A DNA stretch of 64,000 bases from NCBI GenBank assembly GCA_028583605.1, contig CM053327.1, positions 25,283,629 to 25,347,628 of the forward strand, given 5' to 3'. The stretch comes from Dastarcus helophoroides (lineage: Eukaryota > Arthropoda > Insecta > Coleoptera > Bothrideridae). Under the pieces are notes generated by a model that worked only from the letters and a program-made list of their open reading frames with translations, did no database searches and had not been told where the DNA came from. This document shows, piece by piece, positions 47,358 to 58,000 of this stretch (positions within the stretch are counted from its first letter, which is position 1; each line of letters opens with the position of its first letter). The position numbers and the translations under genes were made by a program.

Positions 47358-47852
47358 ATCTTAAATCTTGTTATTCTTCCAAAATTTAGACTTTTACCTC
47401 AATATTGTTTCCAGCAAAATTTATATTTCTGTAAACGACTTCCTCAAATTTCGTCTTTTTATCGAAAAGTCGAATTTTTTAAATCAGCTTTTTAAATACG
47501 ATTATTCTCAATAATGAAACCTCTGTTTTAATATCGATAATTTTCTCTGAAAACTGTCGTCTTTTTTCCAAGGTCAGTCTTTTTCTGAAAATTTAGGGGT
47601 TTTTTCTAAAATTGACTTTCTCCAAAACAGTCTTTTTTGAGATTTCAATGTATTCGTGCTTTTTTCAAAGTTTCTACTTTATTCCCAAATTCTCAGTTTT
47701 TTCTCCCAAATTGATTTTCAAAATTCGACCCAGGTATTATATATTTTATTTTATTTTTTATGTTTTATGTTTCGAATTGATCTTTCTTTCTTCATTTTTT
47801 TTAGAGTTGATCTTTTGAAAATGCAGACTTCAATCCCAAAATTTGATCTTTT

Positions 47853-48148
47853 GGAGGAACGGACTTGTTCTTGGTTATCTTCAAAAATTGATAAAGAAAT
47901 CTTGTCTCCTGAGATCAAGAAGGATTAAAAAAATACAACAAAAGTTGTTCCAACGCGTTTCAATAACCAAGCTAGCCTCTAAGTTAGTATCTCTCTGAAG
48001 ATGATAGCTTGGCTACCTTTCCATAGCCAAGCTATCATCTAAGTTAGTGTCTCTCTGAAGATGATAGCTTGGCTATCGAAACGAGTTAGAACAACTTTTG
48101 TTATATTTTTAAATCTTTTTTGATCTCAGGGGACAAGATTTGCATATC
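47853..48148. mobile_element. mini Penelope-like palindrome (copy F), three arms
   Basis: The left arm begins ggaggaacggacttgttc. Its hammerhead-like motif (near 47950) is badly decayed. Two further arm pieces follow, at about 47985-48015 and 48048-48090, with an inverted stem between them (ccatagccaagctatcatct). The last motif has stem II GATAGC and GCTATC and ends GAAACGAGTTAGAAC. Flanking atttgatctttt and aattgacctttt match at 10 of 12 positions, so the target duplication is only tentative. Confidence 0.6.
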
Positions 48149-49304
48149 AATTGACCTTTTCTCTTTCTCGAAATTTCGATTTTATCCTCGAAATTTGGGT
48201 TTTCTCGAAACTTCGATTTTTTCACGAAATTAGATTCAAATTTATTTAAATAGGGGCGAAAAGTTGTCCCGAAATTTCAACTTCTTTTGAAGCTTTAATC
48301 TTTTGTGTTTTGCAAATTTTGACTTTTGCTTCAAAATTCGTCTTTTATCAAAATTTCGAATTTTTTTCCAATATTTGTCAATTTTTTAACTTGAACACTT
48401 TTCTCAAAATTAAATTTTTTTCTGAAAATTTGACTTTCTGAAAATTTAAGTTTTTCTCTAAATTCGAGTTTTCTTAAATTGGTTTCCTCGAAATTTCAAT
48501 TACTTAATTTAAAAGTTGATCATTTTACGTATTTCACAATTTTGACTTCATTCCCAAAATTCAACTTTTGTTCCAAACTTTGACATTTTAATAGGAAATC
48601 TGATTTTTTTTCTCAAAGTTTTGGATCTTTACTAATTATTTTTTGGTTTTTTCTTTCATCATTTTTATGAAAGTTTGGTGTTTTTTGGAAATGTTGACTT
48701 TTATGTTTAAAATCAGACATTTTCTATTCCTAGACTTTAATTCGAAATTAGATCTAGATTTTATTAGTTAAAAATTTCTATCAAGATTTAATCTTTTGTA
48801 TTTCTATAAATTTTAACTTTGTCCTTGTTTGGAATCTCTATTTCATCATAATATTTTTCAGAGTCGATTTTTTTTGGAAAGGTCGACTTTTATGTTAAAA
48901 TTTGGTATTTTAGCTTCTCGAAATTTGGATTTGTTTCCTTGAAATTCGTCTTTTTCTTAAAGTTTGACTATTTTTTTCTCGAAATCAAGTCACCATTTTA
49001 TTAGTAAAAATTTATCCCGAAATTTCGATTATTTTTTAACATTTAACCTCCTGTATTTCCGCAAATTTTAACTTGGTTTCCGAAATTCGTCTTTTATTTA
49101 AATTTCAACATTCTTTTATCAATATTCGTCCTTTTTTAAAGTTCGTTTTCTTTGGAAATAGAGTTATTTTATTATGAATTTTACTTTTTTCAATTAAGCT
49201 TTTTCTTGAATTTCAATTTATTTTCAAAATTTCAATTTTATTCCCAAAATTTAACTTTTTTCAAAAATTTCGAGGAGAAAATAAAAATTTCGAGAAACCT
49301 AAAA

Positions 49305-49700
49305 GGTCAATTGATATACAAATCTTAAAAATACAACAATAGTTATTCTAACGCGTTTCGATAGCCAAGCTATCATCTTCCGAGAGATACTAACTTGGAT
49401 GATAGCTTGGCGAAAAGTAACCAAGCTATTATCTTCAGAGAGATACTAACTTAGCTGACAGCTTGGCTATCGAAACACGTTAGAACAACTTTTAAAAATT
49501 GAAATACAAATCTTGTCCCCTGAAACCAAGAAGAATTAAAACACTCAACAAAGGTTGCTCTAACGCATTTCGATAGCCAAGCTATCATAGTATCTCTCTG
49601 AAGATGATAGCTTGGCTATCTAAATGAGTTAGAGCAACCTTTGCTGTGTTTTTTAATATTTCTTGGTTTCAGGGGACAAGATTTGTATTTCAATTTTTAA
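49305..49700. mobile_element. two adjoining mini Penelope-like palindromes (copy G)
   Basis: The first palindrome (about 49305-49495) has a minus motif near 49348-49387 and a plus motif near 49435-49485. The second (about 49496-49700) begins aaattgaaatacaaatcttg and ends caagatttgtatttcaattt. Its motifs meet with only a few bases between them. The left flank of the first palindrome is an inverted copy of the right flank of copy F. Confidence 0.7.
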
Positions 49701-49792
49701 TATTTTTTAAATGTTTATTTTGTTCGTCCATTTTTCTCAAAGCTTGGTTTTTTCTGCCCACGAGCTGGCTGTTGTCCACCCTGCTTTAGAGC

Positions 49793-50340
49793 TCTAGAGC
49801 CCAAAAATAATTTTTCACGATCCATCTCATATTGCAGTCTGATTCGGTTGTACCTTTCTAATTTTTTACTATTATTTTTTTATTCGGTGACGAAAAAATG
49901 TGATGATTCTAGCAAAAACATCAATCAATGAAAATCAATGCAGTAAAGGTTTGGAATATTTTTGGAAATTTTATTTTGAGAGTATAAAGATTCTGAAACG
50001 TTTTAAGTTAAAACCAATTCTATTGTAGCATATTTTATGAATCATTCGATTATTAAATACTATTTCCTTTACAGTATAACTTTTTATTGGGCAAGCAAAT
50101 GTAGAGTAAGTCATGCGCCTAATTAAATTGTCATTCTAAATCGTAAATTACAAATGTACCTGACAATAAATATGTTTGGTGGCATAATTCCGCAAAAAAT
50201 AAGTGTTTGTGTATTGAAATTATTCATACCAAGAATCGAATGGTAAAATCCAACTCATGTATTGAATTTGAAATTTCACATATGGATTTACTATTTGGGA
50301 ATCATAGTTTTAAAAACATATAAAAACACACTCGAATTTT
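49793..50340. other. AT-rich spacer, nothing recognised
   Basis: Unique AT-rich DNA after the hAT-like right end. No gene. Confidence 0.4.
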
Positions 50341-51980
50341 AATTTTGAAGTTAGAATTTTAGAAAGCAATTTTAATTGCAAATTGTTGAACAAAAAGCCG
50401 AAATTACGTGAATACATAAAACTGAAAAACTAAAATTTTCAAGAATAACATAACTAATTATTGCAAGAAAAGTATAAATTTTCAAATATAAAGTCGAAAT
50501 TTCTATACGAAAGTGGAATTTTTGGAACGAAAGTGGAAATTGTTGTCCCAAAGACAAAAATTAAAAAGGAAATTAAAAAATTCCAAATTTATCCCCGAGA
50601 CCTAAAAAAGTCAGCATTTCCATTACAAAAATAAAAATACAAATAACAAAAATTTCGGAAAATTTCCAGTTTAGAGATGACATTTTCAAAAAAACGAACT
50701 GAAAACATCATATTAAAGTCAACGTTTTGAAAAAACGGTAACATTTGGCCAAAAACAACTTAAATTTTTGAAATTAAGTCGAAATTGGGAAATTTTAAAT
50801 TCGAAATTTTAGGGAAAATGCAAAAAAGTTTAAAGTAAAAATTTGGAAAAAGTTCGACCTTTCGAGAAAAACTCGAAATATAAGAAATATTTTAGGCTTT
50901 AACTCGAAGTTTGGAAAGGAAAATGGTAATTTCGAAAAAAAATTGGACAATTTGAAAGAAAAATTGAAATTTTAGGGTTAACCATTTCCCAAAAAAAGTG
51001 GGATATTTTGAGAGGGGAAACTAATATTTGCAGCTTGACTCAAAGTCTTTAGCAAATGTCGAAATATCCAAAAAATAAACTCGAAATTTATACAGCAACG
51101 GTTTATTTTAGCTATCGAACTCGGTAAGTTAGAATAAAAAAATTTGTGTAGGGTTTTCACTAGAAATTAAAAAATGTCTTGTAAATAACAATTGTAGCAA
51201 AAAAATTAAAATTGTTTATATTGAGAATGTTAAGGAAAAAAACAAAAGTTTAAGTTTAACCATTTAGAAAAAAAGTAGACCTTTTAGGAGAGAAATTAAA
51301 ATTTCCAGCGTAAACGAAAATTGTTAAAAAAGGCTAAATATCGAAAAAATAAACTCGAAACTTTTAAAATAATTTTTGGAAATACCTTGTTAAAAATAAC
51401 AATTCTAGAAAACAATATAATTCTAGTTTAATTTTCGAGAAAATAATCGAAATTTCGATAAAAACTCGAAATTTATCTTCAAAAGTATAGAAATCTTAAA
51501 ATTTTGAGGATAATGAAATCTTCAAATCATTCTAAATTTTTTAAAAATGTTAAATCGTTAGACTTATTTTAAAAATTTCAAATTGTAAATTTCAAACTTT
51601 AAATTTCAAGAAAAGAATTGCAGCTTTTGACACGAAAGTGGAAATTTTAAGTTTTTGAAGAACTTATTCTAACTAAATTTTGATTTTTTTTCGATCGAAA
51701 TTTCGAAAAAGTTCGAAATTTATTTTCCACAAAACAGAAATTTTAAAATTTTAGGGAAAACACTCTTCCAATTATTCTGAATTTTTAGAAAAGTTCAGTC
51801 AGATCTAATCACAACCGGCTTATTTTCGAAATATATAACTAGAGATTTCAAACCTAAAATTTCGAGAAAAAAATTAAAACTTCTGACATCAAAGTTGAAA
51901 TTTTGAGAAACACTAATTAAATTTCAACTTTTTTTTTGACTTTATCTCAAAGTGTGACATTAAAGGCTACCAACTTTTAC
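50341..51980. repeat. degenerate AT-rich block
   Basis: No gene. Orientation is gtcgaaattt, actcgaaattta and gagaaaaactcgaaata. Segments near 51225-51400 and 50960-51120 share a longer order of words (agggttaacca or gtttaaccatt, then aaaaaaagt, gagaggggaa or aggagagaaatt, then aaataaactcgaaa), hinting at a unit of about 270 bp. Confidence 0.55.
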
Positions 51981-52880
51981 TTCTTTTTTTCTCAAAAGTT
52001 CGATCTTTTTTTTTGAATTATTTTTTTGAATACATTCACTCGCAAGGGAAACCCTGCTATTATTATTATCGAAATTCCAACCCAATGTCAATTGAAACAA
52101 GTCGTACTTAGACTAGTTTCTCGCAATCTTTAGTTAATTAAACCTCGAATCTGAGGAAAAACCTGAAATTTTGCGAAAAATCTCAACACTGGAGAAAAAA
52201 ATCAAAATCTCTAAATACCACTGAAATAAACGAAATTAATCCTAATATGTTCAAGAATTCAAGCGTTTATTTTCATAAACATTCGTGATCCAGTTAGTGA
52301 TTTTAGTTTCAAGGGTAATCATTTAATTTTTTACAAGTAGTATAATTCTGTTTTACTCTGAATAAATCTCAAGACTTTATTTAAAAAATAGAAAAATAAT
52401 GATTTAACTTCACTTGAAACCGATCTAATTCGAATAATTATTCTAAAACAATCTTTTACTTCGTAACATCGATATAAATCACATAGTGAACCAATATAAT
52501 GAATGGCCTTTTGATAATATTGATATGCTAATTTGCAGAGTTACATTTACCAAGTTTTGTTGATTTTATTTTTGCACTAAATATCTTTCTATTCAATCTA
52601 TGTAGTATATGACCTAGATAAAGAGCTAAACCAGTCCAGTTACAGAATATTTTCAATATTTAATTTGAGTAGTTGTGATTTACCATTGAAAAATAGGTTA
52701 CGTTGCATTATACCGAATAGGGCACAACGCATTAATCTGTTGATAATGTTCAATACAGATTTTCATATTTTGCTGCATCGTTAACAACCTAGTTTAATAG
52801 CAAGAAAAGCATCAAAAACATAAATCTTTGAAATTACATAAGGATTTATTATAAGGCAAATACAAAGTCAAATTTTTCAA
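51981..52880. other. AT-rich intergenic DNA, nothing recognised
   Basis: Unique-looking AT-rich DNA. No ORF above 60 codons or recognisable repeat. Confidence 0.4.
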
Positions 52881-52929
52881 GAAAAAAATCAGAATTTTGG
52901 AAAACGTCTAGTGTTTCACGAATTTCTTA

Positions 52930-53075
52930 TTCTTGTCTTGCTTTTTCTTATCTGCTTGCTCTTGCTACAAGAACGAGACAAGAACTTTGTGAGCAACAAG
53001 ACAAAAGAAGTTCTTTTAGCAAGAGCAAGATTTCTTGTCAAAAATTAGCAAGAAGCAAGATTTCTTGCTTCTTTT
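52930..53075. repeat. CAAGAA/TTCTTG clustered inverted repeats
   Basis: Words ttcttgtc, cttgctcttgct, caagaacgagacaagaac and agcaagatttcttgct are packed together on both strands. This makes several overlapping small palindromes (for example gaagcaagatttcttgcttc near 53053). Unlike any other part of the window. Confidence 0.7.
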
Positions 53076-53110
53076 AATATGTTCTTAAAATAATCTCTAA
53101 AATAGTGCTT

Positions 53111-54510
53111 TTAAAGCCTTTTGGTTGCTAAATCTCTTTAATTCTGGCGATCCCTCTCAAATTAAAATTGGGAAAAAATTAAAATTCCAGAAAACATCAA
53201 AATAAGAAAAATAAATTTTTTTCTCAAAATGACACTTTTATCCAAAATTTAAGAAATGAATTTTTACCTAAAGTTTGTTTTTTTTTCAGAAATTTTAAAC
53301 TTTTCCTCGACTTTTTAATTATATTTTCTAAATTTTAATTTTCGTTTCGATATTCCGATTTTTATTTTAAATTAGAATTTTAACCATAACATTTTGATTT
53401 TGATTCGATTTTTTTTTGAACATTTTGAACTTGGAATTTTAATCGCAAGAGTTCGAATTTAAACTCTAAATTTAGGGAAGCATTTTTTAAAGAATTTCGA
53501 AAGCAAAGTCGAAAATTTAAATTTAAAGTCAAAAAAGTCGATTCTCAAATAAAAAATGAAATAAAAATATTAAACTAATTCTAAATAGAAAATTCAGAAT
53601 TTGAGAAAAAGTGTAAAATATTGAAATAATCAGATTCAATCTAAAATATCTGATTTTACTTTTTTAAATTTTTTAAGGTATTTCGAATTTTTTCCATGAA
53701 TCTTAAATTTGTTTTCAATTTTTTCTCGAAATTTTGAAATTAATCTTTTTACTGCATACTATGGAAATTTTAGGAACAAAATCTAAAATCTGAGTGTAAC
53801 GTTAAAAAATTCAACTTTGAAGTTGAAAATTTAACTGAAAAATTTAAATTTAATCATCAAATTTCAAAAAATTAGTAATTCTAGAAAAAGTTCAGAATGT
53901 CAAAAGAAAATATTTAAACATTGGGCGTTTTCTCACAATTTGTTATTTTTTGAATCTTTATTTTAAAAAACAAATGTTGATCTGTTCCTAAAAAGTCTAA
54001 TATTTTGGTTGTAAAATTGAAATTTTAAAAAAAGTCGAAGTTGTCTCATTGTCAAACTTTAAGAATTGTTAGAATTGGACGACGTTTTTCTAATGCGTCC
54101 TGCAAACTCGCCCTATAAAATTCCCAAATCAGGTGAACACAACCTTCCGTTTCGGCCTGCCGCTGCCATCCTTGGTCCACCTTTAGCCCCTGCTGAGGAG
54201 ATGGTTCCTTAAAATTTCCATAATTCACTTAGAATTTTTTCATCGATAGATTTCCCCAGGACCCACTATTTAAACATTGACAGAATTGTTTATGGGCCCT
54301 AGATACTGGAAGGAACTCTCGTAAAATGGTCCTAGTTAGCACTAAAAACTAAAATAATTTAATTTTTCCTTTGGGTTCCTTTTCACAAATAACCAAAAAT
54401 TGCCCACTTGTGAGCTCATATGGTTTCTTGTAATAATAGATATTTTGATTCATTGTAGTGTATTTAATTGATGAATATGTGTGGAAATAAAAGAGTGTGA
54501 ACAACTTTGA
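53111..54510. repeat. degenerate AT-rich block, then spacer
   Basis: No gene. The degenerate pattern runs to about 54080. Segment 54090-54330 is richer in G+C (cctgccgctgccatccttgg) but shows no ORF or element. It precedes the UPF1 3' end. Confidence 0.45.
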
Positions 54511-54514
54511 TATT

Positions 54515-55057
54515 TATATTTTTATTAGTCACAAGCAAAGAACTGAAAATATGTTTAATTCTGAAAGAATTCAAATGCCAGAGATAAACCCAAAATAAAA
54601 ATAAATCTACTGACTATGCAAAATATAATTAGAATTACATTGATACAATAAGACCATTGCGAATGTCACCAATACTCGCAGTGTATACAGTAACATCTTC
54701 AACAGTGTACAAATAAAGATATACAAAGAGAATATAAAAAATAATATTAGTAGAAGAGAATAATTGTTTGAGCCGCAGCATTTCGGCATTTTTTAAGTCT
54801 TCTAGCTTGATGAAGAAATCATCTTGTGAGATCTTGCTTGTACCATGACAATGAACGAATATGTCTCCCTGCCTTGTTGTTCCATTTATATTTTCATACA
54901 TTCATGTCATGCGTTTGATTTATTTGATGTTAAATGTGTTTTTAATGTATGTGCTGCTGTTGTATTTACTGACAATTTGACGATCAGATCATTCACTTGC
55001 TAATTTTCATGAAACCGCTCCCGCGATCATCGGTTGAACATCTCCTCGGAAATATGA
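54515..55057 (-). other. likely UPF1 3' UTR
   Basis: Minus-strand sequence after the UPF1 stop codon, with a candidate polyadenylation signal aataaa (complement of 54521-54526). An 88-codon minus-strand ORF (54635-54901) within it has no recognised domain and is not called. The true transcript end is not visible from sequence. Confidence 0.45.
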
Positions 55058-58000
55058 TCAGTATGGTTGGGAGAACTGAGTGTTTGGTTGGAAAAATCCG
55101 GATCTGTCTCCCTGGTACGTCGAATCTTGCGACAGAAGCCCATCCATCTGAGATGGGTACTCCAAATAGGGATCTTGGCTTAACTCCGCTTGGCTCAAGC
55201 CTGGTTGGGATAAACTAAAACCTAAACAAACAAAAATAATCAGATGACACAATTTAATTTAAAAAAAAAAAAACATTTCACGAGCTTACCTGGCTTGTGA
55301 TAGTCCAGGCTGCGACATTCCTTGCGTCAACTGCAAACTCTGGCTGAACGGTTGAGTTTGATCTTGGCTCAGTGTCTTGCCTCCAGCAGCGCCACCTCGC
55401 TGTTGTCGTGACGTCATCGGCTTTCTGTTGTTCCTATTGGAATTGTTCTGCTGTTGCTGTCTAGCCTGCAGCGCCTGTTGATGTTGATTGTAGAATCTTG
55501 GTGGAATGTGGGCCATATTCATGAACATTCCCACCGGTACAGGTAAATTCATACCACCGGCTTGCGTCCTGTCCTGCGATATGTAACTGATGGGATCATG
55601 GGTGCGGCTGAACATATCCAGTGGGACGGCGCCGCGCGGGTAATTGTACTGACCGTTTATGGCCGCGTTGGTACGATCGTAAACAGAACCAGGGACCTAA
55701 AAAATTTTATCAAAACTGATGTCTCACTGCTAACTGAATCTTACCATTGCTTCCCTGGCGTCAAACATGGAAGTTGTCATGAAGTGCGAACCAGGATTAT
55801 CCGAATTCATCAATTTCTTTGGTTTGGCAAACTGAATTAAAGACTCTTTTAAGTTAGTCAACGGCCCTTCCACCAGCACCTTCTGTTCTTTGTAAAACGA
55901 CAGCAGATGGTTCCACAATGGTTGCTTTGATAACACTTTTGGATTACCAACAATTATGATGCCGTATTTGGCTCTAGGTGAGAGCCACGTTTAATCGCCT
56001 GGGATCGTTCAAGAAACCGATACCTTGGTGTTCATTGGATCTTACGCAAGACATAATTATGATGTCTTTTTCGCGGCCTTGGAAGGCAGTCAACGCTGGC
56101 GATTTCAATTTCTTGATACAGTTTATTGTGTAGCGAACCTTGATATTGCATGTATTGGACTAGATAAGCTCTTTGGCCCTCATAAGGTGTAATAACACCA
56201 ATCTGTTCTGGTTTGACGCCAGATTTCAAAAATCTAGAAAAAAAATAAGTAATTACCACAAATATGTATTTTACTTCTTTTTTTGTATTTTCGTAACCAT
56301 TTATAGTATCATTTGACAAATTCAACTCAAAGTTAACCATTGGAGAGGTGCAAGTTCGACATTTAAACTCATAATTTCAAGAAAAAAATAGAAATGTTGC
56401 TAAAAACTTTGAAACTTCTAAAACAAATTTTAAAGCCAAATTAATTACCTTGTGGCTATTTTCTCCACGTTCGACGCCTCTGTTCTGTTCAGGTAACTAG
56501 TCCCAGAACCAGCAATCTCTTCTTGACCTTGCGTGATGTGAAAGAACATCGGTCTATCGGCAACCGGCCATGGAAAATCCTACTTTCATCAATTTTCTCT
56601 CATCGGCGCAAACGCCGTTCTGAAGGCTGCCTTCGTAAAAGAAATTGGACGGAAAACGCGATAATTCCGGATGCATGCGATACTGCACTTCTAATCTAAA
56701 TGGACGGATGCCCAATACAACCAACCGTTCGAATAAACTCTGAGAAAGGCCATGCGCGTGCTGCCTTTTTACACATTACGACAGGCCCCAATTGACAATG
56801 ATCACCTACTAAAATTAATTGTTTGACTCCAAGTACCACAGGCACCATACATTCGGGTTCGGTGGCTTGCATGCTTTCATCAATAAGGATGGAGTGGAAT
56901 TTTAATCGAACCAATCGCGGGTCTCCGGCGCCGACACAAGTGCAACAAATAACGTCAGCGGCTTCCAACAGTTCTTTTTCGGCTAATTTTTTTAACATTC
57001 TGTATCTTTTTTCATCAACTGAGCTTAATTCGCCCGTTTCATCTTTGAGTTGTTGCAATTTTTGCAGCTCCGTGTTGCCCTCCATTTTTCTAATTTGATT
57101 GTGCAAAGCGAGGAAGCTCACAGGGGAATCGATGGCCTCACGAGATTTAGCACATAACCTTACCACCTATAACAAAAATTTTATATTAGTGTGAACCCAA
57201 GAAATCGAAAGCTGGATAAATATGATAACAAATGTGAATACATAAACTATATCAAAAAATTGATACTAAACACAAATTTCTGTTTTTATAACGAAAAGAG
57301 ATTTTTTATTTGGTAATTTGAACACTTTGAAGAACTCAATATTTTCTAAAGCTTAGTTTTCTTTTTTAGATTTCAGACTAATCTCCCCAAAGAATCTTGT
57401 TAAATAACTTTTATTGGAAATTTTCACTTTTTGAAAATTTCAACCTCTTTTGAATACCACTTTTCTTTTTAAATTGTCGATCTTTTTAAAATGTATTTTT
57501 TGGACTTTGAAAATATAGACTTCTGTTAAGTGTTAAATTTTAACGGAAATTTCAACGATTCCGACTTTTTCAATAATTCAACTTTTTTATATCCAAAATT
57601 TTTGAAATTGTCCATTTTTTGAAAATTTCAATTTTTTAAAATTTTGAGCATTTTTACAAATTTCGCATTTCTTTGAAGATTTCCAATTTTTTTGGAAAAT
57701 TTTACTCGAAAATTTTGAGTTTTTCCCTTTTTCTCGAAACTTTTCAATTCTACCGATCCAGATTTATTTTACTTCAAAACAAGCGCATTTACCTTCAAAT
57801 TCGTTTTATGAATTTTCTCTGTAAGTTGATCAACAGCTGTATTACTTGGAGCACACACCAACACAGGTCCGCCATTTTGCTTAACCAGTTGATACACTAT
57901 GGTGGCCGATGTAACCGTTTTTCCCGTTCCTGGTGGACCCTGGATAAGCGACAATGGTCGTTGCAAAGCATGCTTTACCGCGTACACTTGAGACCTATTC

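Larger units (their letters stand above)
46826..49784. mobile_element. hAT-like non-autonomous shell holding PLE insertions
   Basis: Left end CAGGGGTGGGCAAGG and reverse-complemented right end CAGGGTGGACAAC resemble hAT termini. Flanking CTCTGGAG (46818-46825) and CTTTAGAG (49785-49792) match at 6 of 8 positions, as expected for an old 8 bp duplication. The interior has no transposase. It is the degenerate tttcgactttttt sequence, plus three PLE insertion sites (E, F, G). If correct, this links the degenerate AT-rich background to non-autonomous hAT elements. Confidence 0.45.

Noticed and set aside
54635..54901. 88-codon minus-strand ORF after the UPF1 stop
   Set aside because: Lies within the probable 3' UTR, half of it is hydrophobic AT-rich sequence, and no domain is recognised.
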